From Pontederia crassipes (Eukaryota > Streptophyta > Magnoliopsida > Commelinales > Pontederiaceae), in contig CM060188.1 of the NCBI GenBank assembly GCA_030549335.1, positions 67,238,696 through 67,302,695 of the forward strand: a stretch of DNA of 64,000 nt, given 5' to 3'. Under the pieces are notes generated by a model. It ran no database searches and was not told where the DNA came from. It saw only the letters and a program-made list of their open reading frames with translations. Shown piece by piece: positions 1-11,775 of this stretch. A program made the position numbers and the translations under genes. Every line of letters starts with the position of its first letter. Position 1 is the stretch's first letter.

Positions 1-465
1 GTGCATGTTGATGCATGGGGAGACGTTTGGGACGAACAAATGGACTTGCGCGACAATTGCCCGGGGGTGCGAAAATTTGCGTGTGCCCTGTTTCGCGCCT
101 TTTTGGCTTATTTTCCACTAAGAAGGTGAAAAGACACGAAATTTTCGACGCTTTCATGTATGTTGATGCATGGGGAGACATTTGGGACGAAAAATGGACT
201 TGCGCGAAAATTGCCCGGGGGTGCGTAAATTCGTGCTTGCGTTGTTTCGCGCCATTTTGGCTTATTTTCCTCTAAGAAGGTGAATAGACGCGAAATTTTC
301 GACGCATTCGTGCATATTGATGCATGCAGAGTCGTTTGGGACGAAAAAATGGACTCGCGCAAAAATTATCCGTAGGGTGCGAAAATTCGCGCGCGCGGCG
401 CTTCGCGCCGTTATGGCTTATTTTCCACTAAGAATGCGAAAAGACGTGAAATTTACAATGCTTTC

Positions 466-579
466 ATGCATGTTGACGCAGGGGAGACGTTTGCGAAAAT
501 TCGCGCGTTTGCTATGTCGCGCCATTTAGGCTTATTTTCCACTAAGAAGGCGAAAAGACGCGAAATGTTTGACGCTTTG
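466..579 (+). repeat. Truncated monomer, 114 bp
   Basis: The monomer runs from GACGTTT straight into GCGAAAATTCGCGCGTTTGC. It lacks about 40 bp that normally hold GGGACGAAAAAATGGACTCG and the CCCGGGGG stretch. The corresponding monomer in the diverged duplicate, starting at ~3,048, is full length, so the deletion came after that duplication. GCGAAAATT occurs twice in a normal monomer, and a slip or recombination between the two would give this product. Confidence 0.85.
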
Positions 580-1354
580 GTGCATGTTGATGCATGGGTA
601 GACGCTTGGGATGAAGAAATGGACTCGCGCGAAAATTGCCCGGGGGTGCGAAAATTCCCGCGCGCGCCGTTTCGCGCCTTTTTGGCTTATTTTCCACTAA
701 GAAGGCGAAAAGACTAAAAAATTTTGATGCTTTCGTGCATGTTGATGCATGGGGAGACGTTTGGGATGAAAAAATGGACTCGCGCGAAAATTGCCCAGGG
801 GTGCGAAAATTCGCGCGTTCGCCGTTTCGCGCCTTTTTGGCTTATTTTCCACTAAGAAAGTGAAAAGACTCAAAATTTTTTATGCTTTCGTACATGTTGA
901 TGCATGGAGAGACGTTTGGGATGAAAAAAAAGGACTCGTGCAAAAATTGTCCGGGGGTGCGAAAATTTCCGCGCGCGCCGTTTCGCGCCTTTTGGCTTAT
1001 TTTCCACTAAGAAGGTGAAAAGACTCGAAATTTTTGACGCTTTCGTGCATGTTGATGCATGGGGAGACGTTTGGGACGAAAAAATGGACTCGCACGAAAA
1101 TTGCCCGGGGGTGCTAAAATTCTCACGCGCGCCGTTTCGTGCCTTTTTGGCTTATTTTCCACTAAGAAGGCGAAAAGACGCAAAATTTTTGACGCTTTCG
1201 TGCATGTTGATGCATGGGGAGACGTTTGGGACGAAAAAATGGACTCGCACGAAAATTGCCCGGGGGTGCGAAAATTCTCACGCGCGCCGTTTCGCGCCTT
1301 TTTGGCTTATTTTCCACTAAGAAGGTGAAAAGACGCAAAATTTTTGACGCTTTC

Positions 1355-1644
1355 ATGCATTTTGATGCATGGGGTGACGTTTGGGAAGAAAAATAGGACT
1401 CACGCGAAAATTCTCGCGCGCGTCGTTACAAGCCTTTTTGAATTATTTTCCACTAAGAAGGCGAAAAGATGCGAAATTTTCGACGCTTTCGTGCATGTTG
1501 ATGCATTGGGAGACGTTTGGGACGAAAAAATGGACGCACGAAAATTGCCCGGGGTTGTGAAAATTCGCGCGCGCACTATTTTCGCACTATTTTGGCTTGT
1601 TTTCCACTAAGAAGGTGAAAAGACTCGAAATTTTCGACTCTTTC
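1355..1644 (+). repeat. Two-monomer module F-G, first clear copy
   Basis: The first monomer (F) has GGGGTGACGTTTGGGAAGAA followed by ATAGGACTCACG and a TTACnnGCCTTTTTGA-type middle. The second (G) has GATGCATTGGGAGACG (elsewhere GCATTGAGAGAC), a short GGACGCACG or GGACGCGCG segment and GTGTGAAAATT or GTTGTGAAAATT. The same pair recurs at about 4,888, 5,808, 6,430, 7,365, 7,978, 13,478 and 16,213. The F copy here is only 136 bp because it lacks the TTGCCCGGGGGTGCG part. Spacing between copies is close to whole monomers (about 920, 620, 935 and 613 bp), so the module is a remnant of older multi-monomer amplification. Confidence 0.7.
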
Positions 1645-2581
1645 GTGCATGTTGATGCATAGGGTGAAATCTGGGACGAAAAATGGACTCGTGCAAAAAT
1701 TGTCCGAGGGTGCGAAAATTCGCGCATGCGCCGTTTCGCGCCGTTATTGCTTATTTTCCAGTAAGAAGGCGAAAAAACACGAAACTTTCGACGCTTTCGT
1801 GCATGTTGATGCATGGGGAGACGTTTAGGACGAAAAAATGAACTCGCGCGAAAATTGCTCGGGGGTGCAAAAATTCGCGCGCAGCGTTTTCGCGCCTTTT
1901 TGGCTTATTTTCCATTAAGAAGGCGAAAAGACGCAAAATTTTTGACACTTTTGTGCATGTTGATGCATGCTGAGACGTTTGGGACGAACAAATGGACTTG
2001 TGCGAAAATTGCCCGGGGGTGCGAAAAATCGCGGGTGCGCTGTTTCACGCGGTTTTGGCTTTTTTCCACTAAGAAGGTGAAAAGACGCGAAATTTTCGAC
2101 GCTTTCGTGCATGTTGATGCATGGGGAGACGTTTGGGACGAAAAAATGGGCTTGCGCGAAAATTACCCGGGGGTTGGAAATTCGCGCGTGCGCAATTTCG
2201 CGCATTTTTGGCTTATTTTTTAAGAAGGCGAAAAGACTCGAAATTTTCGACGCTTTCGAGCATGTTGATGCATGGGGAGTTGTTTGGGACGAAAAAATGG
2301 ACTCGTGCGAAAATTGTCCGAGGGTGCGAAAATTCACGTGTGCGTTGTTTCGCGCCGTTTTCGCTTATTTTCCACTAAGAAGGTGACAAGACGCGAAATT
2401 TTTTACGCTTTTGCGCATGTTGATGCATGGGGAGACGTTTGCGACGAAAAAATGGACTAGCTCGAAAATTGCCCAGGGGTGCGAAAATTTGCGCGCATAT
2501 CGTTTCGCGCGCGTCGTTTCGCACCTTTTCGGCTTATTTTCCATTAAGAAGGCGAAAAGATGCGAAATTTTTTACGCTTTC

Positions 2582-3046
2582 ATGCATGTTGATGCATGGG
2601 GAGATGTTTGGGATGAACAAATGGACTTGCGCGACAATTGCCCGGGGGTGCGAAAATTCACGTGTGCGTTGTTTCGCGCCTTTTTGGCTTATTTTCCACT
2701 AAGAAGGTGAAAATATGCGAAATTTTTTACGCTTTCATGTATGTTGATGCATGGGGAGACGTTTGGGACAAAAAATGGACTTGCGCGAAAATTGCCCGGG
2801 GGTGCGTAAATTCGCGTGTGCGTAGTTTCGCGCCGTTTTGGCTTATTTTCCACTTAGAAGGTGAAAAGACGCGAAATTTTTGACGCATTCGTGCATGTTG
2901 ATGCATGGAGAGTCGTTTGGGATGAAAAAATAGACTCGCGCGAAAATTGCCCGGGGTGTGCGAAAATTTGCGCGCGCGCGGCGCTTCGCGCCGTTATGGC
3001 TTATTTTCGACTAAGATGGCGAAAAGACGCAATATTTACGACGCTT
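2582..3046 (+). repeat. Diverged duplicate of bases 1-465 (offset 2,581)
   Basis: Three consecutive monomers match the window start in order and in rare variants. These are GAACAAATGGACTTGCGCGA with CAATTGCC, then GTGCGTAAATTCG, then AGAGTCGTTTGGGA followed by GGCGCTTCGCGCCGTTATGG. Monomer starts at 310 and 2,891 keep the offset exactly. Scattered mismatches and one later deletion show the pair is old compared with the HOR copies further right. Confidence 0.75.
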
Positions 3047-6000
3047 TCGTGCATGTTGATGCATGGGGAGATGTTTGGGACGAAAAAATGGACTCGCGCG
3101 AAAATTGCCCGGGGGTGCGAAAATTCGCGCGTTCGCCGTTTCGCGCCTTTTTGGCTTATTTTCCACTAAGAAGACGAAAAGACGCGAAATTTTTGACGCT
3201 TTCGTGCATGTTGATGCATGGGGAGACGTTTTGGACGAAAAAATGGACTCGCGCGAAAATTGCCCGGGGGTGCAAAAATTCCCGCGCGCGCCGTTTCGCG
3301 CCTTTTTGGCTTATTTTCCACTAAGAAGGCGAAAAGACTCAAAAATTTTGACGCTTTCGTGCATGTTGATGCATGAGGAGACGTTTGGAACGAAAAAATG
3401 GACTCGTGCGAAAATTGCCCAGGGGTGCGAAAATTCTCGCGCGCGCCGTTTCGCGCCTTTTTGCCTTATTTTCCACTAAGAAGGCGAAAAAACGTGAAAT
3501 TTTTGACGCTTTCGTGCATGTTGATGCATGGGGAGACGTTTGAGACGAAAAAATGGACGCGCGAAAATTGTCCAGGGGTGCGAAAATTCCCGCGCACGCA
3601 GTTTCGCGCCGTTTTGGCTTATTTTCCACTAAGAAGGTGAAAAGACGTGAAATTTTCGACGCTTTCGTGCATGTTGATGCACGGGGAGACGTTTAGGACG
3701 AAAAAATGGACTCGTGCGAAAATTGCCCGAGGGTGCAAAAATTCACGCGCGCGTCGTTTCGCGCCTTTTTGGCTTATTTTCCATTACGAAGGCGAAAAAA
3801 CGCAAAATTTTTGACGCTTTCGTGCATGTTGATGCATGGGGAGATGTTTGGGACGAACAATGTACTTGTGCGAAAATTTCCCGGGGGTGCGAAAAATCGC
3901 GCGTGCGTTGTTTCACGCCGTTTTGGCTTTTTTCCACTAAGAAGGTGAAAAGACGCGAAATTTTTGACGCTTTCATGCATGTTGATGCATCGGGAGACGT
4001 TTGGGACGAAAAAATGGACTTGCGCGAAAATTGCCCGGGGGTTCGAAAATTCGCGCGTGCGCTGTTTCGCGTATTTTTGGCTTATTTTCTAAGAAGGCGA
4101 AAAGACTCGAAATTTTTGACGCTTTTGCGCATGTTGATGCATGGGGAGACGTTTGGGACGAAAAAATGGACTCACGCAAAAATTACCCGCAGGTGCGAAA
4201 ATTCTCAAGCGCGCTGTTTCCCGCTGTTTTGGCTTATTTCCACTAAGAAGGCGAAAAGACACGAAATTTTGGACGCTTTTGTACATGTTGATGCATGAGG
4301 TGACGTTTGGAACGAAAAAATGGACTCGCGAAATTTGCCCAGGGGTGTGAAAATTTGCGCGCGCTGTTTCGCGCAGTTTTGGCTTATTTTCCACTAAGAA
4401 AGTTAAAAGACTCAAAATTTTTTACGCTTTCCTACATGTTGATGTAAGGAGAGACGTTTGGGACGAAAAAAAGGACTCGCGCGAAAATTGCCCGGGGGTG
4501 CGAAAATTCCCGCGTGCGTCGTTTCGCGCCTTTTGGCTTATTTTCCACTAAGAAGGTGAAAAGACTCAAAAATTTTGATGCTTTCGTGCATGTTGATGCA
4601 TGGGTAGACGTTTGGGACGAAAAAATGGACTCGCGCGAAAATTGCCCATGGGTGCAAAAATTCTCGCGCGCGCCGTTTCGCGCTTTTTTGGCTTATTTTC
4701 CACTAAGAAGGCGAAAAGATGCGAAATTTTCGACACTTTCGTGCATGTTGATGCATGGGGAGGAGACATTTGGGACAAAAAAATGGACTCGCACGAAAAT
4801 TGCCCGGGGGTGCGAAAACGCGCGCGCCGTTTTGGCTTATTTTCCACTAAGAAGGTGAAAAAGACGCGAAATTTTCAACGCTTTCGTGCATGTTGATGCA
4901 TGGGGTGACGTTAGGGAAGAAAAATAGGACTCACGCGAAAATTTTCGGGGGTGCGAAAATTCGCGCGCGCACCATTACGCGCCTTTTTGACTTATTTTCC
5001 ACTAAGAAGGCGAAAAGACGCGAAATTTTCGACGCTTTCGTGCATGTTGATGCATTGAGAGACGTTTGAGACGAAAAATGGACGCGCGAAAATTGCCCGC
5101 GGGGTGTGTGAAAATTCGGCGCGCGCACTGTTTCGCGCTGTTTTGGCTTATTTTCCACTAAGAAGGTGAAAAGACTCGAAATTTTCGATGCTTTCGTGCA
5201 TGTTGATGCATGGGGAGACGTTTGGGACGAAAAAAAGGATGAGCGAAAATTGCCTCGGGGTGCGAAAATCTCTCGCGCGCCGTTTCGCTGCCTTTTTGCT
5301 TATTTTCCACTAAGAAGGCAAAAAGACTCAAAAATTTCGACGCTTTCGTGCATGTTGATGCATGGGGAGACATTTGGGACGAAAAAATGGACTCGCGCGA
5401 AAATTACCCGAGGGTGCGAAAATTCTCGCTCGCGCCGTTACGCGCCTTTTTGGCTTATTTTCCACTAAGAAGGCGAAAAGACTCAAAAATTTTGACGCTT
5501 TCGTGCATGTTGATGCTACGGGGAGACGTTTGGGATGAAAAAATGACTCGCGCGAAAATTGCCCGGGGGGTGCGAAAATCCGCGCGTGCGCTGTTTCTCA
5601 TCGTTTTGGCTTATTTTACACTAAGAAGGCGAAAAGACGCAAAATTTTTGACGCTTTCGTGCATGTTGATGCATGGGAGACGTTTGGGACGAAAAATGGA
5701 CTCGCACGAAAATTGCCCGGGGGTGCGAAATTCTCACGCGCGCCGTTTCGCGCCTTTTTGGCTTATTTTCCACTAAGAAGGTGAAAAGACGCAAAATTTT
5801 TGACGCTTTCATGCATTTTGATGCATGGGTGACGTTTGGGAAGAAAAATTGGACTCACGCGAAAATTGTCCGGCGGTGCGAAAATTCGCCGCAGCGCGCC
5901 GCTACGCGCCTTTTTGACTTATTTTCCACTATGAAGGCAAAAAGACGCGAAATTTTCGACGCTTTCGTGCATGTTGATGCATTGAGAGACGTTTGGGACT

Positions 6001-9000
6001 AAAAAATGGACGCGCAAAAATTGCCCGGGGGTGTGAAAATTCGCGCGCAGCGCGTGTTTCGCGCTGTTTTGGCTTATTTTCCACTAAGAAGGTGAAAAGA
6101 CTCGAAGTTTTCTACGCTTTCGTGCATGTTGATGCATGGGGAGATGTTTGGGACGAAAAAAAGAACTCGTGCGAAAATTGTCCGGGGGTACGAAAATTCC
6201 CGCGCGCGCCGTTTCGCGCCTATTCGATTTATTTTCCACTAAGAAGGCGAAAAGACTCGAAAATTTCGACGCTTTCGTGCATGTTGATGCATGGGGAGAC
6301 GTTTGGGAAAAAAAATGGACTCGCGCGAAAATTGCCCGGTAGTGCAAAATTCCAGTGCGCGCCGTTTCGCGCCGTTTTGGCTTATTTCCCACTAAGAAGG
6401 TGAAAAGACGCGAAATTTTCGACGCTTTCGTGCATGTTGATGCATGGGGTGATGTTTGAGAAGAAAATTTGGACTCGCGATAAAATTGCTCGGGGGTGCG
6501 AAAATTCGCGCGCGCGACGTTACGCGCCTTTTTGGCTTATTTTCACTAAGAAGGCAAAAAGACGCGAACTTTTCAACGCTTTCGTGCATGCTGATGCATT
6601 GAGAGACGTTTGGGACAAAAAAATGGACGCGCGAAAATTGCCCGGGGGTGTGAAAATTCGCGCGCGCGCTGATTCGCGTTATTTTGGCTTATTTTCCCAC
6701 CAAGAAGGTGAAAAGACTCAAAATTTTCGACGCTTTCGTGCATGTTCATGCATGGGGAGACGTTTGGGATGAAAAAATGGACTCGCGTGAAAATTGCCAG
6801 GGGGTGCGAAAATTCGCTCGCGCGCCGTTTCGGGCCGTTTTGGCAAACTATCCACTAAGAATGCGAAAAGACATGAAATTTTCGATGCTTTCGTGCATGT
6901 TGATGCATGGGGAGACGTTTGGGACGAAAAAAGGACTTGCACAAAAATTGCCCGGGGGTGCGACAATTCTCGATCGCGCCGTTTCGCGCCTTTTTGGCTT
7001 ATTTTTCCACTAAGAAGGCGAAAAGACTCAAAAATTTCGACGCTTTCATGCATGTTGATGCATGGGGGAGACGTTTGGGACGAAAAAATGGACTCGCGCG
7101 AAAATTGCCCGAGGGTGCGAAAATTCTCGCTCGCGCTGTTTCGCGTCGTTTTGGCTTATTTTCCACTAAGAAGGTGAAAAGACGCGAAATTTTCGACGCT
7201 TTCGTGCATGTTGATGCATGGGGAGACGTTTGGGACGAAAAAATGGACTCGCACGAAAATTGCCCGGGGGTGCGAAAATTCCCGTGCGCGCCGTTTTTCG
7301 CGCTGTTTTGGCTTATTTTCACTAAGAAGGTGAAAAGATGCAAAATTTTCGACGCTTTCGTGCATGTTGATGCATGGGGGTGACGTTTGTGAAGAAAAAT
7401 AGGACTCACGCGAAAATTGTCCGGGGGTGCGAAAATTCGCCGCGCGCCATTACGCGCCTTTTTGACTTATTTTCCACTATGAAGGCGAAAAGACGCGAAA
7501 TTTTTGACGCTTTCATGCATGTTGATGCATTGAGAGACGTTTGAGACGAAAAAATGGACGCGCGAAAATTGCCCGGGGGTGTGAAAATTCGCGTGCGCGC
7601 TGTTTCGCGCTGTTTTGATTTATTTTCCACTAAGAAGGTGAAAAGACTCGAAATTTTCGACGCTTTCGTGCATGTTGATGCATGGGGAGATGTTTGGGAC
7701 GAAAAAAAGGACTCGCACGAAAATTGCCCGGGGGGTGCGAAAATTCCCACGCACGCTGTTTCGCGCCTATTCGGTTTATTTTCCACTAAGAAGGCGAAAA
7801 GACTCGAAAATTTCGACGCTTTCGTGCATGTTGATGCATGGGGAGACGTTTGGGAAAAAAATGGACTCGCGCGAAAATTGTCCGGTGGTGCGAAAATTCC
7901 AGCGCGCGCCGTTTCGCGCCGTTTTGGCTGATTTTAAACTAAGAAGGTGAAAAGACACGAAATGTTCAACGCTTTCGTGCATGTTGATGCATGGGGTGAC
8001 ATTTGAGAAGAAAAATTGGACTCGCGATAAAATTGCCCGGGGGTGCGAAAATTTGCGCGCGCGACGTTACGCCCCTTTTTGGCTTCTTTTCCACTAAGAA
8101 GGCGAAAAGACGCGAACTTTTCGATGCTTTCGTGCATGTTGATGCATTGAGAGACATTTGGGAAGAAAAAATGGACGCGCGAAAATTGCCCGGGGGTGTG
8201 AAAATTCGCGCGCAGCGCTGTTTCGCGCTGTTTTGGCTTATTTTCCACCAAGAAGGTGAAAAGACTCAAAATTTTCGACGCTTTCGTGCATGTTGATACA
8301 TGGGGAGACGTTTGGGACGAAAAAAGGACGCACAAAAATTGCCCGGGGGTGCGACAATTCTCGCGCGCGCCGTTTCGCGCCTTTTTGGCATATTTTCCAC
8401 TAAGAAGGTGAAAAGACTCAAAATTTTCGACGCTTTCGTGCATGTTGATGCATGGGGAGATGTTTGGGACGAAAAAAGGACTCGCGCAAAAATTGCCCGG
8501 GGGTGCGACAATTTTCGATCGCGCCGTTTCGCGCCTTTTTGGCTTATTTTCCACCAAGAAGGCGAAAAGACTCAAAAATTTCGACGCTTTCAAGCATGTT
8601 GATGCATGGGGGAGACGTTTGGGACAAAAAAATGGACTCGCGCGAAAATTGCCCGAGGGTGCGAAAATTCTCGCTCGCGCCGTTTCGTGCCTTTTTGGCT
8701 TATTTTCCACTAAGAAGGCGAAAAGTCATGAAATATTCGACGCTTTCGTGCATGTTGATGCATGTGGAGACGTTTGGGACGAAAAAATTGACTCGCGTGA
8801 AAATTGCCCGGGGGTGCGAAAATCCCCGCGCGCGCCGTTTCACGCCTTTTTGGCTTATTTTCCACTATGAAGGCGAAAAGACTCGAAAATTTCGACGCTT
8901 TCGTGCATGTTGATGCATGGGGAGACGTTTGGGATGAAAAAATGGACTCGCGCGAAAATTGCCCAGGGGTGCGAAAATTCGCGCGTTCGCCGTTTCGCGC

Positions 9001-9361
9001 CTTTTCGGCTTATTTTCCACTAAGAAAACGAAAAGATGCGAAATTTTCGACGCTTTCGTGCATGTTGATGCATGGGGAGACGTTTGGGACGAAAAAATGG
9101 ACTCGCGCGAAACTTGCCCGGGGGTGCGAAAATTCCCGCGCGCGCCGTTTCGCGCCTTTTTGGCTTATTTTCCACTAAGAAGGCGAGAAGACTCTAAATT
9201 TTCGACGCTTTCATGCATGTTGATGCATGAGGAGACGTTTGGAAGGAAAAAATGGACTCGCGAAATTTGCCCGGGGGTGTGAACATTCGCGCGCTGTTTC
9301 GCGCAGTTTTGGCTTATTTTCCTCTAAGAAGGCGAAAAGACTCAAAATTGTCGACGCTTTC

Positions 9362-9974
9362 GTACATGTTGATGCATGGAGAGACGTTTGGGACGAAAAA
9401 AGGACGCACGAAAATTACTCGGCGGTGCGAAAATTTCCGCGCGTGACGTTTTGCGCCTTTTCGCTTATTTTCCACTAAGAAGATGAAAAGACTCGAAAAT
9501 GTTGACGCTTTCGTGCATGTAGATGCATGGGGAGACGTTTGGTACGAAAAAATGGACTCGTGCAAAAATTGCACGGGGGTGCGAAAATTCTCGCGCGCGC
9601 CGTTTCACGCCTTTTTGGCTTATTTTCCTCTAAGAAGGTGAAAAGACTCAAAATTTTCGATGCTTTCATACATGTTGATGCATGGAGAGATGTTTGGGAC
9701 GAAAAAAAGGACGCACGAAAATTACTCGGCAGTGCGAAAATTTCCGCGCGCGACGTTTCGCGCCTTTTCGCTTATTTTCCACTAAGGAGATGAAAAGACT
9801 CGAAAATTTTGACGCTTTCGTGCATGTAGATGCATGGGGAGACATTTGGTACGAAAAAATGGACTCGCGCAAAAATTGCACGGGGGTGCGAAAATTCTCA
9901 CGCGCGCCGTTTCACGCCTTTTTGGCTTATTTTCCACTAAGAAGGCGAAAAGACGCGAAATTTTCGACGCTTTC
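9362..9974 (+). repeat. Tandem duplication of a two-monomer unit (306 + 307 bp)
   Basis: Units 9,362-9,667 and 9,668-9,974 share rare variants in the same order: a start word with ACATGTTGATGCATGGAGAG, a short AAAAGGACGCACGAAAATTAC segment, then GCATGTAGATGCATGGGGAG and GGTACGAAAAAATGGACTCG. The second-monomer starts at 9,513 and 9,820 are 307 bp apart. This is a local doubling within otherwise diverged domain 1, so amplification continued here on a small scale. Confidence 0.8.
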
Positions 9975-10607
9975 GTGCATGTTGATGCATGGGGAGACAT
10001 TTGGGACGAAAAAATGGACTCGCGCGAAAATTGTCCGGGGGTGCGAAAATTCCCGCGCGCGCTGTTTCGCGTCGTTTTGGCTTATTTTCCACTGAGAAGG
10101 TGAAAAGACGCGAAATTTTCGACGCTTTCGTGCATGTTGATGCATGGGGAGACGTTTAGGACGAAAAAATGGACTCGCGCGAAAATTGCCCGGGGGTGCG
10201 AAAATTCCCGTGCGCGCCGTTTTCGCGTCGTTTTGGCTTATTTTCCACTAAGAAGGTGAAAAGACGCGAAATTTTCGACGCTTTCGTGCATGTTGATGCA
10301 TGGGGTGACGTTTGGGACGAACAAATGTACTTGTGCGACAATTGCCCGGGGGTGCGAAAAATCGTGCGTGCGTTGTTTCACGCCGTTTTGCCTTTTTTTC
10401 CACTAAGAAGGTGAAAAGACGCGAAATTTTGGATGCTTTCATGCATGTTGATGCATGGGGAGACGTTTGGGACGAAAAAATGGACTTGCGCGAAAATTGC
10501 CCGGGGGTTCGAAAATTCGCGCGTGCGCTGTTTTCGCGCATTTTTGGCTTATTTTCTAAGAAGGCGAAAAGACTCGAAATTTTCGACGCTTTCGAGCATG
10601 TTGATGC

Positions 10608-11775
10608 ATGGGGAGACATTTGGGACGAAAAAATGGACTGACGCGAAAATTGCCCGGGGGTGCGAAAATTCACGTGTGCGTTGTTTCGCGTCATTTTGGC
10701 TTATTTTCCACAAAGAAGGTGACAAGACGCGAAATTTTTGACGCTTTCGCGCATGTTGATGCATGGGGAGACGTTTGGGACGAAAAAATGGACTCGCACA
10801 AAAATTGCCTGCGGATGCGAAAATTCGCGAGCGCGCTGTTTCGCGCCGTTTTGGCTTATTTTTCACTAAGAAGGCGACAAGACGGGAAATTTTCGACGCT
10901 TTTGTACATGTTGATGCATGGGGTGACGTTTGGAACGAAAAAATGGACTCGTGAAATTTGCCCGGGGGTGTGAAAATTCGCGCGCGCTGTTTCGCGCAGT
11001 TTTGGCTTATTTTCCACTAAGAAAGTGAAAAGACTCAAAATTTTTTACGCTTTCGTACATGTTGATGCATGGAGAGACGTTTGGGACGAAAAAAAGGACT
11101 CGCGCGAAAAATGCCCGGGGGTACGAAAATTCCCGCGCGCGTCGTTTCGTGCCTTTTGGCTTATTTTCGTGCCTTTCGTGCATGATGATGCATGGGGAGA
11201 CGTTTGGGACGAAAAAATGGACTCGCGCGAAAATTGCCCGGAGGTGCGAAAATTCTCGTGTGCGTTGTTTCGCGCCATTTTGGCTTATTTTCCACAAAGA
11301 AGGCGACAAGACGCAAAATTTTTTACGCTTTCGCGCATGTTGATGCATGGGGGGACGTTTGGGACGAAAAAATGGCCTCGCGCAAAAATTGCCCGCGGGT
11401 GCGAAAATTCGCAAGCGCGCTGTTTCGCGCCGTTTTGGCTTATTTTCCTCTAAGAAGGCGAAAAGATGGGAAATTTTGGACGCTTTTGAACATGTTGATG
11501 CATGGGGTGACGTTTGGAACCAAAAAATGGACTCGTGAAATTTGCCCGGGGGTGTGAAAATTCGCGCGCGCTGTTTCGCGCAGTTTTGGCTTATTTTCCA
11601 CTAAGAAAGTGAAAAGACTCAAAAAATTTTACGCTTTCGTACATGGTGATGCATGGAGAGACATTTGGGACGAAAAAAGGACTCGCGCGAAAAATGCCCG
11701 GGGGTGCGAAAATTCCCGCGCGCGTCGTTTCGTGCCTTTTGGCTTATTTTCCGCTAAGAAGGCGAAAAGACGCGA
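10608..11775 (+). repeat. Four-monomer local duplication with 584-bp offset
   Basis: Segments starting near 10,608 and 11,192 match at an offset of 584 bp through about four monomers. Shared features include CACAAAGAAGGCGACAAGACG or the GTGACAAG variant, GGGGTGACGTTTGGAAC, and a short GTGAAATTTGCCCGGGGG monomer. The offset is below four full monomers because one of them (11,055-11,177) is truncated. The second copy continues at least to the GTACATGGTGATGCATGG monomer at 11,639. Mismatches are scattered, so it is younger than domain 1 in general but older than the HOR blocks. Confidence 0.7.
11055..11177 (+). repeat. Truncated monomer, 123 bp
   Basis: The text TTGGCTTATTTTCGTGCC joins directly to TTTCGTGCATGATGATG. 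About 32-36 bp covering CCACTAAGAAGG through the GCGAAATTTTCGACG block are missing, with the junction near 11,168-11,174. This is the only monomer I found that lacks the otherwise strongly conserved ACTAAG box. Confidence 0.85.
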